DNA of 64,000 nucleotides from Candidatus Calescibacterium sp. (GTDB lineage: Bacteria > Calescibacteriota > Calescibacteriia > Calescibacteriales > Calescibacteriaceae): assembly GCA_025060505.1 (NCBI GenBank), contig JANXBU010000005.1, positions 91,351-155,350 of the forward strand, read 5' to 3'. A program made the position numbers and the translations under genes. A model generated the notes under the pieces. That model had not been told where the DNA came from. It was given only the letters and a program-made list of their open reading frames with translations, and did not search any database. Below are positions 45,898 through 53,594 of this stretch, piece after piece (the stretch's first letter is position 1; each line of letters begins with the position of its first letter).

Positions 45898-46275
45898 TTA
45901 TTGTGGCTGAGCTGGAGAAGGAGGTGTTGCCGCCTCTGGAGCTGCTTGTTGCTGCTCTTGAGCCTTTGCTGCCTCTTCCTCCTTCTTCTTTTCTTCTATT
46001 TTCTGCTTAAGAGTTGGAGCTAGCGATATTATAGAAGAAAGAAGCTCACGGGCTTCCTTGTACTGTCTTCTATCTACCTTTGCCTGAGCATCCTCCAACT
46101 TAGATTTCAATGCTTGCCACTCGTCTGGAATATATTGAGGAGCTCCCATCTCCTCAAGCTCCTTAACCGCTCCCTGAGCGTCCTGTAGTTCCTTCTCCGG
46201 CTTCTTCTCACAGTAAGAAAAGACAAGACCGAAAAGCGCCAAAACTAAAGAGTTATATATTATGCCTTTTTTCAT
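45898..46275 (-). CDS. Small secreted, probably abundant helical protein, 125 aa
   Basis: A signal peptide (about 1-21) is followed by Cys22 in FSYCEKK; Tyr at -1 is not a standard lipobox, so anchoring is uncertain. The mature part is helical and charged (WQALKSKLEDAQAKVDRRQYKEARELLSSI), similar in pattern to DUF4398-type lipoproteins. It ends in an Ala/Pro/Gln-rich tail that could span peptidoglycan. A textbook AAGGAGG site 9 nt before the ATG and a G/C-rich 3' hairpin are rare here, suggesting high expression. Confidence 0.75.
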   Translation of the reverse strand: MKKGIIYNSLVLALFGLVFSYCEKKPEKELQDAQGAVKELEEMGAPQYIPDEWQALKSKLEDAQAKVDRRQYKEARELLSSIISLAPTLKQKIEEKKKEEEAAKAQEQQQAAPEAATPPSPAQPQ

Positions 46276-46284
46276 GTAATTTTA

Positions 46285-46291
46285 CCTCCTT
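46285..46291 (-). promoter_or_regulatory. Consensus Shine-Dalgarno site
   Basis: AAGGAGG on the minus strand, 9 nt before the ATG at 46275. It shows that the organism can use Shine-Dalgarno initiation although many neighbours lack it. Confidence 0.8.
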
Positions 46292-46369
46292 ATTTTATAA
46301 ATTATTTTGATTTTGCAAATAGCACATTTCTTTTTCTCTTTTTTCAGATTTTTATAGATTTTTAAATTT

Positions 46370-47203
46370 TCAAGCAAAATCCTTGAAAAAACCATCCAAA
46401 TTGCTGAAAAATTCCTGAGTCATACCAGAAAATGAAAATGGAACTTTGACAACATTAAAACCTAAGTCTATAAATTTCTGATAAAATTTCTCTGAACTTT
46501 CCGAAAAAAATTTTTCAAAAGAAAGCATATCCTTAAACTCCTGTCTTTCCTTTTCGTTTAGCTTTCCCTCAATTAAAATCATTTCTATCCAATCTAAATC
46601 TTGCTCCAGTAAATTCCTACGGTAAAACTTATTCAAAAATACCGTATCAAGATTTAGTCCATATTCTCTGGCAGAAGTAATAAACTCTTCAGATTCTTCA
46701 TAAACAATTTGCTCTGGAACTGAAACAAGTATTAATCTTAAATTTTTCACAAAATCATACATTTTCTCAAAATCAGACCTGACAACTCCGCCCACATCAG
46801 ATTTGAGTCCTGCCTCTGGTATTTTCAACATAGATAGAATCTGACCTGTTGGAAAAGCATCAAAAACATAAAAATCATATTTTTTGTTATAAAAATCATA
46901 CCACATCTTTCCAAGAATAATGAGCTCAGAAAATCCTGGGATAAGCCGAGAAAAAACTCGGAAAATAGAAGATCTTGAAAGCGGATACCAAAGAAAAAAC
47001 GGAAGCTTGATTTTCAAATATTCCTTAGATTCTTCCTCAACATCAAGATAATACATCTTAACTCTACGATCTACAAATCTATAAACTGGTGATACTGAGT
47101 AGTGATAAAGAACGGTGCTCCCTTTATAGGAAAGATAATTTGCAAGAAGAACCGAGCAAGTTGATTTACCAACTCCTCCCTTCCCGGTTATTATAAAAAA
47201 CAT
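46370..47203 (-). CDS. ArsA-like P-loop ATPase
   Basis: 277 aa. Deviant Walker A GKGGVGKSTCSVLLANYL (residues 7-24) at the N-terminus, the mark of the ArsA/MinD/Get3 group. FYVFDAFPTGQILSMLKIPEAG corresponds to the switch II/Walker B region (D-x-x-P-T-G), closest to ArsA/Get3-type anion-transporting ATPases. Only one ATPase domain is present. Members handle arsenite, tail-anchored proteins or CO2-linked metal processes; no ars gene is near, so arsenite export is unlikely. TATCTT lies 10 nt before the ATG. Confidence 0.75.
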   Translation of the reverse strand: MFFIITGKGGVGKSTCSVLLANYLSYKGSTVLYHYSVSPVYRFVDRRVKMYYLDVEEESKEYLKIKLPFFLWYPLSRSSIFRVFSRLIPGFSELIILGKMWYDFYNKKYDFYVFDAFPTGQILSMLKIPEAGLKSDVGGVVRSDFEKMYDFVKNLRLILVSVPEQIVYEESEEFITSAREYGLNLDTVFLNKFYRRNLLEQDLDWIEMILIEGKLNEKERQEFKDMLSFEKFFSESSEKFYQKFIDLGFNVVKVPFSFSGMTQEFFSNLDGFFKDFA

Positions 47204-47232
47204 TTAAGACAACAAGATATTGAGAAAAAATC

Positions 47233-47307
47233 TGGTGCGCCTGGTGGGACTTGAACCCACGACCTCCGGATCCGCAATCCGGCGTTCTTCCACTGAACTA
47301 CAGGCGC
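47233..47307 (-). tRNA. tRNA-Arg, anticodon GCG
   Basis: A 72-nt cloverleaf plus encoded CCA. Acceptor GCGCCTG/CAGGCGC is perfectly paired with discriminator A. D stem GTTC/GAAC, anticodon stem CCGGA/TCCGG with loop TTGCGGA (anticodon GCG, reading CGC and CGU), and T arm GTGGG-TTCAAGT-CCCAC. The 5-nt variable loop is AGGTC. Most bacteria read CGN codons with an ACG anticodon edited to ICG, so GCG is unusual. Confidence 0.92.
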
Positions 47308-47316
47308 TCAAACTCT

Positions 47317-47344
47317 ATTGTAATGAATTAATACAAAAATACAA
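47317..47344 (-). promoter_or_regulatory. Probable promoter of tRNA-Arg
   Basis: On the minus strand TTGTAT (47339-47344), 16-bp spacer, TACAAT (47317-47322), ending 9 nt before the mature 5' end of the tRNA. Upstream DNA has short AATACAAAAAT direct repeats. Confidence 0.45.
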
Positions 47345-47588
47345 TTTAATACAAAAAATCTTTGTGACTAAATAAATAGTTTGCCAAAGAATCCTATACA
47401 ATACCCCATCATCGCCCAGAAATAGTGTGATGAATTGCGCAATAAACCGTTATAAATTTTCCAGAATTCTCGTTATCTCATAATCTTGAAAAATCGGATA
47501 AAACAAAAGAATATTCTAAACTCAAAGATATTTCGTAACTTCTATAACAAATAAACATAAACTAGCATAATTAAAATGAATAGTCAAT

Positions 47589-50318
47589 CTACATAGAAAC
47601 AAATTCAAGACACCTTTTGCATAGCTGATCTTTGTTATTTTTTTGCTCATGATATTTCCAACACCTTGGACACTTCACAGCATCTTCATACTTCTCAAGA
47701 ACAAAAGATTTATCTGTATCAAACTTTTCAGAAAAAATCTCAACTTTTGAAATTATAAAAAGCTCCTCCAAAATCTTTTCTTGATTTTCAATGTTTCGTG
47801 TAAGATCAGGTGGAACGAAAACTTTGGCCTTCAGTTCAAGAGAGCTACCCACCTTACCACTTTTTCTCATTGAATCTGCTATTTCGTTTATCTTCTCACG
47901 AATCTCAAGAGAATATTTAAAGAACTCCGATATACCGGTTATATCAAGTTCATTCTTGCTCAAAACGGAAGAAACGAGGTTGTTTTCAAATCTCTCAAGA
48001 AAGACACTCTTTTTCTTCTTAAAACCAAACACCTCTGGTATTTTCTGATAAGCCTCCTCAGCAAGAAAAGAGAAAATTGGAGATATAAGAATAATCAGCG
48101 AACGCAAAATCAAAAATACTGCGTACTGCGCACCTTTTCTCCTCTCTGAAGTTTTAGAATCACAGTATATAGTATCTTTTATAACATCAAGGTAGATTCT
48201 TGAAAGAGTTCTATCGCAGAAACTGTGTATTCTTCTGACGATCTTGTGGTACTGCATATGTTTGTAATCTTCAAGAACTTCCTTTTCAAACTCAGATGTA
48301 GAAAAAAGAATGTATCTATCTATTTCGTTAAAAACCTTCGGTTTTTCCTGGGGATTGTCTCCAAGAACACCTAGCATAAATCTTATTGTGTTTCTGACCT
48401 TCCTGTAAATGTCTTTGACTTCCGATAAAATTTTCTCAGATATTTTTACATCCTCCGATGGATCAGAATACACACTCCATATTCTTACTATCTCTGCTCC
48501 ATCTTCCTTTATTATGTCCTCCGGAGATACAACATTTCCGAGAGATTTTGACATTTTTCTTTTGAACTCATCAAGAATGAAGCCATGCGTAAAAACAGAT
48601 CTATATGGTGCTTTTCCTTGTAGCAAATATGAAAGAATTAAGGAGCTCTGAAACCAACCCCTATGCTGATCTGTTCCTTCTATGTATATATCAGCCACGT
48701 CTGAGATTTTCAAAACATCTGAAGCATAAAGAAAACTTAAACCCGAGTCTATCCAAACATCAAGTATATCTTTCCCCTTTTCAAACTCAGTTCCGCCACA
48801 CCTTGAACACTTGAAACCTTCGGGAAGAAATTCATAAACAGGTTTTCTCCACCATGATGAACCATCTCCATCAAGAGTATCTTTTATAATTCTTTGAGCA
48901 ACAAAGTCGCTCCATATATATTCTGAACAGCTTTTGCACTTGACATATGGAATAGGACATCCCCAGAACCTCTGACGAGATATGCACCAATCTGGTCTTG
49001 ATAAGACAGCAGAAGAAATCCTCCTCTTTCCCTCCGGAGGAATCCAATTTACCTTCTCTATTTCTCTGATAAGATCTTCTTTTATATCGCTTACTTTTAT
49101 AAACCACTGCTTTGTCGCTCTGAAAACTATAGGATTTTTACACCTCCAACAGTGTGGATACGAATGCTGATATTTCCCTGCTTTAAAAAGGAGGCCCGAG
49201 CTTCTCAGATCCTCTACTACACTTTCATTGATTTTCTCATAGAACAATCCTTCATATTTCATAGAATCCCTAGTGCCTTTCCCAAACTCATCAAGAACAC
49301 TGACAACAGGAATATTATACTTTATTCCAACCGAAAAATCTTCATCTCCATGACCCGGAGCTATGTGAACTATACCTGTTCCCTCTTCCTCGCTCACAAA
49401 ATCTGCTATAACGCCGACCGAATCTCTATGGAATATAGGATGTGAGAAAACTTTTCCTTCAAACTCCTGACCATTCAATTCAAGAACAATCTCGCACTCA
49501 CCAAGAGCATCTTTTAGCTTTTCCGCTACTATAAAATTCTGAGAGTCCCTTTTGGCTACAACATATTTTATAGAGGAACCAAAAGCCAAAGCAAAATTGC
49601 CAGGAATAGTCCAGGGAGTAGTTGTCCAAACCAAAGCAAAAAGGTTATCGAATTTTTTACCTTTCAGTTCAGAGAATTTAGCAGGAAAAAGAACATATAT
49701 TGAAGGTGAAGTTTTATCTTTGTATTCAACCTCTGCTTCAGCCAGAGCAGTAACACAATGAGGACACCAGAACACGGGCTTGAAATGATCATATATCTTG
49801 CCCTTCTTCCAGATCTCATTTATCGCAGAAACTATAAGTGCTTCATAGTCAGGAGACATCGTGATGTATGGCTTATCCCACGATCCGAAAACTCCAAGCC
49901 TAATGAAATCTTTTTTCTGTATCTCTATGAACTCTTGCGCGTATTTTCGTGAGAGTTCTCTTATCTCTGTTGGAGATATATTCTTTCCATATTTTTTTTC
50001 TACCTCTTTTTCTATGGGTAGACCATGGCAGTCCCAACCCGGGACAAAAAAGACCTTTTTTCCGTCCAAAATGTTGAACTTAACGGTAATGTCCTTTATG
50101 ATTTTGTTCAAAGCATGTCCCAAATGGATTTTACCGTTAGCATATGGCGGACCATCATGTAGGAAGAAAACCTGATCTCGCTGTTCTTTCTGAGTTTTCT
50201 CAAATATCTTTTCATTCTGCCAAAATTCTATAAAAGCAGGTTCCGTACTCGGTAGATTCGCCTTCATCTGAAACTCTGTTTTTGGAAGAAAAATAGTTGA
50301 TTTGTAATCCGTACTCAT
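47589..50318 (-). CDS. ileS: Isoleucyl-tRNA synthetase
   Basis: 909 aa class Ia synthetase charging tRNA-Ile. Motifs: the HIGH-type HLGH in PYANGKIHLGHALNKIIKD; the editing domain (VWTTTPWTIPGNFALAF; GTGIVHIAPGHGDEDF); DWCISRQRFWGCPIP; KMSKS in FKRKMSKSLGNVVSPEDI; the anticodon domain; and a C-terminal zinc finger CPRCW...CKRC. Intact and full-length. No T-box-like leader is apparent in the 314 bp upstream, which instead hold a small mobile-element-like insertion. Confidence 0.97.
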   Translation of the reverse strand: MSTDYKSTIFLPKTEFQMKANLPSTEPAFIEFWQNEKIFEKTQKEQRDQVFFLHDGPPYANGKIHLGHALNKIIKDITVKFNILDGKKVFFVPGWDCHGLPIEKEVEKKYGKNISPTEIRELSRKYAQEFIEIQKKDFIRLGVFGSWDKPYITMSPDYEALIVSAINEIWKKGKIYDHFKPVFWCPHCVTALAEAEVEYKDKTSPSIYVLFPAKFSELKGKKFDNLFALVWTTTPWTIPGNFALAFGSSIKYVVAKRDSQNFIVAEKLKDALGECEIVLELNGQEFEGKVFSHPIFHRDSVGVIADFVSEEEGTGIVHIAPGHGDEDFSVGIKYNIPVVSVLDEFGKGTRDSMKYEGLFYEKINESVVEDLRSSGLLFKAGKYQHSYPHCWRCKNPIVFRATKQWFIKVSDIKEDLIREIEKVNWIPPEGKRRISSAVLSRPDWCISRQRFWGCPIPYVKCKSCSEYIWSDFVAQRIIKDTLDGDGSSWWRKPVYEFLPEGFKCSRCGGTEFEKGKDILDVWIDSGLSFLYASDVLKISDVADIYIEGTDQHRGWFQSSLILSYLLQGKAPYRSVFTHGFILDEFKRKMSKSLGNVVSPEDIIKEDGAEIVRIWSVYSDPSEDVKISEKILSEVKDIYRKVRNTIRFMLGVLGDNPQEKPKVFNEIDRYILFSTSEFEKEVLEDYKHMQYHKIVRRIHSFCDRTLSRIYLDVIKDTIYCDSKTSERRKGAQYAVFLILRSLIILISPIFSFLAEEAYQKIPEVFGFKKKKSVFLERFENNLVSSVLSKNELDITGISEFFKYSLEIREKINEIADSMRKSGKVGSSLELKAKVFVPPDLTRNIENQEKILEELFIISKVEIFSEKFDTDKSFVLEKYEDAVKCPRCWKYHEQKNNKDQLCKRCLEFVSM

Positions 50319-50504
50319 TGATTTTTTATTATTAATAACTGATTTACTCCAAAGTATTTTTTCACATAAGAGTTAGAAAAATCTAATCATTTCTTCGCGG
50401 TCGTAGATTTTTGTTGTGTTTTGGTCTTTTGCCTTAATTTTCAGGGAATAATCAATGTTCGTGAAAAAATGGCTTTGTTGTTGAGAAGATAAGTTATATC
50501 TATC
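50319..50504. other. Intergenic region upstream of ileS
   Basis: Together with the adjoining small element this gives a 314-bp gap. No ORF or RNA gene is evident. A short TTAGA-AAAA-TCTAA stem occurs around 50380. The left copy of a 9-bp target duplication (ATATCTATC) is at 50496-50504. Confidence 0.4.
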
Positions 50505-50625
50505 TGCTGTGTCCAGTAATGCTCTCTGATGTCTGATATTCAGCTACTTCAGAATTTGAGTCTGACATTTTATAAAACCATCACAAATCAGGTACGAAAT
50601 TATTAGGCAATTTTTGGACACAGTA
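50505..50625. mobile_element. 121-bp MITE-like element with 9-bp target duplication
   Basis: Left end TGCTGTGTCCA (50505-50515) and right end TGGACACAGTA (50615-50625) are inverted repeats matching at 10 of 11 positions, with partial similarity continuing inward (AAT at matched positions). Identical 9-bp direct repeats ATATCTATC flank it exactly at 50496-50504 and 50626-50634. No coding capacity, so it would be a non-autonomous insertion or the deletion remnant of an insertion sequence. It lies between rplO and ileS; the right target copy includes two bases of the rplO stop codon. No second copy is visible here. Confidence 0.65.
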
Positions 50626-50632
50626 ATATCTA

Positions 50633-51073
50633 TCAAGTTTTTATCAGTTCGACCTTTCCGCCAGCCTGTTCTATTTTTTTTCTTGCGGGTTCAGATATTG
50701 CATGAACCCTTACAGAAATTTGCCTTGAAATTTCGCCGTCACCGAGTATCTTTACAGGCTTTGATTTGGAATCTATCAAACCAGCCTGCCAGAGAATCTG
50801 TGGATCGATCTCGGAAAAGTTTAACTTATTGAGATCCTTCAGATTCACTATTTGATATATATTCGGAAATTTTGATCTGAATCCTCTTTTTGGAACCCTT
50901 CTTATAAAAGGGGTCTGCCCTCCCTCAAATCGTGGTGGAGGTGTTGTTCCCTTTTGTCCCTGTCCCTTATGCCCTCTTCCAGATGTTTTACCGTGCGTGC
51001 CGTATCCTCTCCCAACTCTCTTCTTTTTATGTGTCGCTCCCTTTGGAGGCTTCAAATTCTCAAGAATACCCAT
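50633..51073 (-). CDS. rplO: 50S ribosomal protein L15
   Basis: 146 aa. N-terminal signature ENLKPPKGATHKKKRVGRG followed by GTHGKTSGRGHKGQGQK, then RFEGGQTPFIRRVPKRGF; the C-terminal half binds 23S rRNA. The stop codon TGA overlaps the target duplication of the inserted element, yet the protein ends normally (VELIKT). In most bacteria rplO lies in the spc operon between rpmD and secY; here it follows a glycosyltransferase gene and no other ribosomal gene is present. No Shine-Dalgarno site precedes the ATG. Confidence 0.96.
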   Translation of the reverse strand: MGILENLKPPKGATHKKKRVGRGYGTHGKTSGRGHKGQGQKGTTPPPRFEGGQTPFIRRVPKRGFRSKFPNIYQIVNLKDLNKLNFSEIDPQILWQAGLIDSKSKPVKILGDGEISRQISVRVHAISEPARKKIEQAGGKVELIKT

Positions 51074-51172
51074 AAGTCTTCTATATAGAAAGTGTCCGGT
51101 AGCTTTTTATTTTTTTCTGAATGTTTTTAGACATACAAAATTTGATTGGCTTGAAACTTGTAAAATCCAGAT

Positions 51173-52384
51173 TCAAACCACCAGCGATTCATTAAATCTT
51201 ATTGCTTCTTCGTACAAGGAAATAAGCCTTTTGTAAGCTGTGTCTTCTGTGTAATTCCTTGCAAACTCTTTGATTGAATTTTCACTTAGGTACCTGATAA
51301 GCTCATCTCTGCCAAAAACTTCTCTTACCTTCCGAGCTATAGCACTGGGCTCCGGATCGAAGAAGAAACCAGTTTTACCTTCTACAACTATATCCTCAAA
51401 AGCACCTATTTTACTTGCAAGAACAGGTGTTCCAACAGCGTAAGATTCAATAATTGATCTGCCAAAAACTTCATAACATATAGATGGAACTACTGTAAAA
51501 CTCGCTTTTGCCATAAGCTCCACAAGATCTTTTTTCTTCACAAATCCTAGAACTTCCAGAAGTTCGTTGTTTTTTGCTCTGTCTTTTACATATCTCATAA
51601 GCCGACCGTCACCAGCTATCTTGAGCTTGATCTTTATGTTCTGCGACCTCAGAATATCCCAGGCCTCAAGCAGAGGTTTTATACCTTTTTCTTCACTCAA
51701 CCTTCCAGCAAACAAAATGTAACTTTCCTTCTTAACATTTTTGAAACTGGTCTCAAATGTTTTGACAAATTCATCTTCAACATAGTTCGGTCTGACAAAA
51801 ATTCTCTTTGAATCCAATCCGAACTCAGCAAATTTTCTCTTTACAAATCCAGATGGCGAAATAAAAAGTGTAATCTTTCTCGTCCAGGTTTTCAGCTTCT
51901 GATGAGCGAATATCATAAGCGAAACAGGCAACGTCTGAATCAAAGAATTTCTGTAACATCTGTAAATAAGACCATAGATCGGAGAAGAAAAACACTTTTC
52001 ACAGATTCTTGATGAACGAAGTAAAAGTCCGTTTGCACATATTATTCGGAAATCGTGAAGAGACATAACAACTGGTATCTTCATCTGAGCTCCAGCATAT
52101 ATAATAGATGGAGATATAAGTGGGAAAAAATTGTTTATGTGGATTATATCTGGTTTAAAATCTTGTATTTTTTTCTTTATCTCATAGTAAGTCTTCAAAG
52201 AGAAAACGGGTTCGTAAAGCAGAGTTGCTTTCTGAAACAAATCGTAGTTCTTTATATCATTGTTGTGTCTTGAAAAAAATAGAACTTGATTACCTTTCTT
52301 TCTCAGAAGGTTCGTGTCAAGATCTGCCATCTCATCTTCTCCGCCCCTGAACTGATAGTAGTTATGGACAAAAATTATCTTCAT
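51173..52384 (-). CDS. Family 4 glycosyltransferase
   Basis: 403 aa GT-B enzyme. N-terminal KIIFVHNYYQFRGGEDEM with a Gly-rich acceptor-side loop; PDIIHINNFFPLISPSIIY; C-terminal donor-binding YILFAGRLSEEKGIKPLLEAW, LKIAGDGRL, LGFVKKKDLVELMAKASF, and the EX7E motif around EVFGRSIIESYAVGTPVLA. Probably transfers a sugar from a nucleotide donor during surface glycan assembly. TATACT lies 8 nt before the ATG; the start is only 21 bp from that of the divergent cobU. Confidence 0.88.
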   Translation of the reverse strand: MKIIFVHNYYQFRGGEDEMADLDTNLLRKKGNQVLFFSRHNNDIKNYDLFQKATLLYEPVFSLKTYYEIKKKIQDFKPDIIHINNFFPLISPSIIYAGAQMKIPVVMSLHDFRIICANGLLLRSSRICEKCFSSPIYGLIYRCYRNSLIQTLPVSLMIFAHQKLKTWTRKITLFISPSGFVKRKFAEFGLDSKRIFVRPNYVEDEFVKTFETSFKNVKKESYILFAGRLSEEKGIKPLLEAWDILRSQNIKIKLKIAGDGRLMRYVKDRAKNNELLEVLGFVKKKDLVELMAKASFTVVPSICYEVFGRSIIESYAVGTPVLASKIGAFEDIVVEGKTGFFFDPEPSAIARKVREVFGRDELIRYLSENSIKEFARNYTEDTAYKRLISLYEEAIRFNESLVV

Positions 52385-52392
52385 GTGATAAA

Positions 52393-52400
52393 AGTATATT
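52393..52400. promoter_or_regulatory. Overlapping divergent -10 boxes
   Basis: The 21 bp between the two starts (52385-52405) hold TATACT on the minus strand (52393-52398, 8 nt from the glycosyltransferase ATG) and TATATT on the plus strand (52395-52400, 5 nt from the cobU ATG). The boxes overlap by 4 bp, so two polymerases could hardly bind at once. Any -35 would lie inside the opposite gene. Confidence 0.5.
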
Positions 52401-52405
52401 TAAAC

Positions 52406-52951
52406 ATGAAAATGAAGATATTTATAACAGGTGGGATCGGTAGCGGAAAGAGCTCTTTCGCTTTACATCTTGCGGAAAAAATATCGAAGCAAAAAGGTTT
52501 TAGGAAAAAGATTTTCATAGCACCAGCGGAACCAAGAGATGAAGAAATGACCGAGAAAATCAAAAAACATAAAGAAGAAAGAGAAAAACTTGGAAATTGG
52601 ATGACCATAGAAGAGCCCTATGAAATACACAAGCAGCTGAAAGATGAATACGAAATCATTGTTCTCGATTGCCTGACGATGTGGATAACAAATATATTCT
52701 TCAAATACCAAAGTGATACAGAGAAAATAAACTCAATAAAAAAAGAATTTATTTTGAGTCTCAAAAAATTCAAAAATGTAATTCTTATTGTTTCAAATGA
52801 AACCGGTCTTGGTATAATTCCGTCAGACAAGCAAACAAGAGAGTGGTCAAAACATTTATCACATATTAATAGAGAAGTAGCTAAAATCTCCAATCAAGCT
52901 TATCTGATTGTTTCTGGAATACCTATAATACTCAAAGGGAATTCACTTTAG
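52406..52951 (+). CDS. cobU: Adenosylcobinamide kinase / guanylyltransferase
   Basis: 181 aa. Phosphorylates adenosylcobinamide and then adds GMP during cobamide lower-ligand assembly and salvage. P-loop FITGGIGSGKSSFALHLAE at the start, IFIAPAEPRDEEMTEKIKKHKEER with the catalytic His, WMTIEEP, and IIVLDCLTMWITN; the end NEVGLGIIPS-like NETGLGIIPSDKQTREWSKHLSHINREVAK is typical. The ATG at 52406 is chosen because upstream in-frame sequence is antisense to the glycosyltransferase. No B12 riboswitch is possible in the 21-bp leader region. Confidence 0.92.
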   Translation: MKMKIFITGGIGSGKSSFALHLAEKISKQKGFRKKIFIAPAEPRDEEMTEKIKKHKEEREKLGNWMTIEEPYEIHKQLKDEYEIIVLDCLTMWITNIFFKYQSDTEKINSIKKEFILSLKKFKNVILIVSNETGLGIIPSDKQTREWSKHLSHINREVAKISNQAYLIVSGIPIILKGNSL

Positions 52952-53013
52952 GTCAAACCAGATATATAAATCAAGCTATACAAAATCTCAAAAGAACATT
53001 GAAAATTCCAGAA

Positions 53014-53538
53014 CTATTTTTCATCTGTATTAGGCTTTACGTTTTTAATGCTGGTGTTATCTTTGTCATGCTTTCCTTCTTGATTTTTTCTTGAATCCAT
53101 AAGAAGTTCAATTATTTCTCTTGCCTGTCTGTTCTCCGGGTTGATTGATATAACTCTCTTTGCTATCTGAAGTCCAAGCTCCTGATGTCCTGAATGAATC
53201 AAAAGTACAGCAAGATTTAAGAGAGCCTGCTCATCTTTAGGATCACGTTCTATTATCTTCATATAAACTCTTATAAGTTCTGGAATATTGCCTTCCGCCT
53301 GATAGATGTGAGCAAGCATGTATAGGTCTTTTATACTGGAGCTGCTCTCGAGTTTGCTTATCAATGTCTGCCTTTCATCCTTAAGAACGACAAATAGAGC
53401 TATACCAATTATAAGTGTAGCAAAGAAATAACTAATTTTTGATTTGATCTCACGATATATGAAATACGAAATGACCACAGCGAAAGCAACTATAAATACA
53501 CCTACCAAGGAAAAAAGATTTGAAAATTCAAAATGCAT
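53014..53538 (-). CDS. Membrane protein with TPR-like domain, 174 aa
   Basis: Two N-terminal membrane helices (about 8-28 and 37-51) are followed by a short TPR solenoid (about 66-145: AHIYQAEGNIPELIRVYMKIIERDPKDEQALLNLAVLLIHSG and following) and a charged tail. Probably a scaffold at the membrane, similar in outline to LapB-like or heme-lyase-adjacent proteins, without a specific match. TAAAAT lies 8 nt before the ATG. Divergent from rdgB with 56 bp between starts. Confidence 0.65.
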   Translation of the reverse strand: MHFEFSNLFSLVGVFIVAFAVVISYFIYREIKSKISYFFATLIIGIALFVVLKDERQTLISKLESSSSIKDLYMLAHIYQAEGNIPELIRVYMKIIERDPKDEQALLNLAVLLIHSGHQELGLQIAKRVISINPENRQAREIIELLMDSRKNQEGKHDKDNTSIKNVKPNTDEK

Positions 53539-53546
53539 AAGTCAAA

Positions 53547-53552
53547 ATTTTA
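53547..53552 (-). promoter_or_regulatory. -10-like box of the TPR protein gene
   Basis: TAAAAT on the minus strand, exactly 8 nt before the ATG; no Shine-Dalgarno site lies between. Confidence 0.45.
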
Positions 53553-53594
53553 CCTTGTTATCCTTATTTTTTTTATTGTAAGGATTTTTTAAAC

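Noticed and set aside
47308-47588. T-box or other leader between ileS and tRNA-Arg
   Set aside because: The gap lies downstream of ileS; the upstream gap has no specifier stem or T-box sequence.
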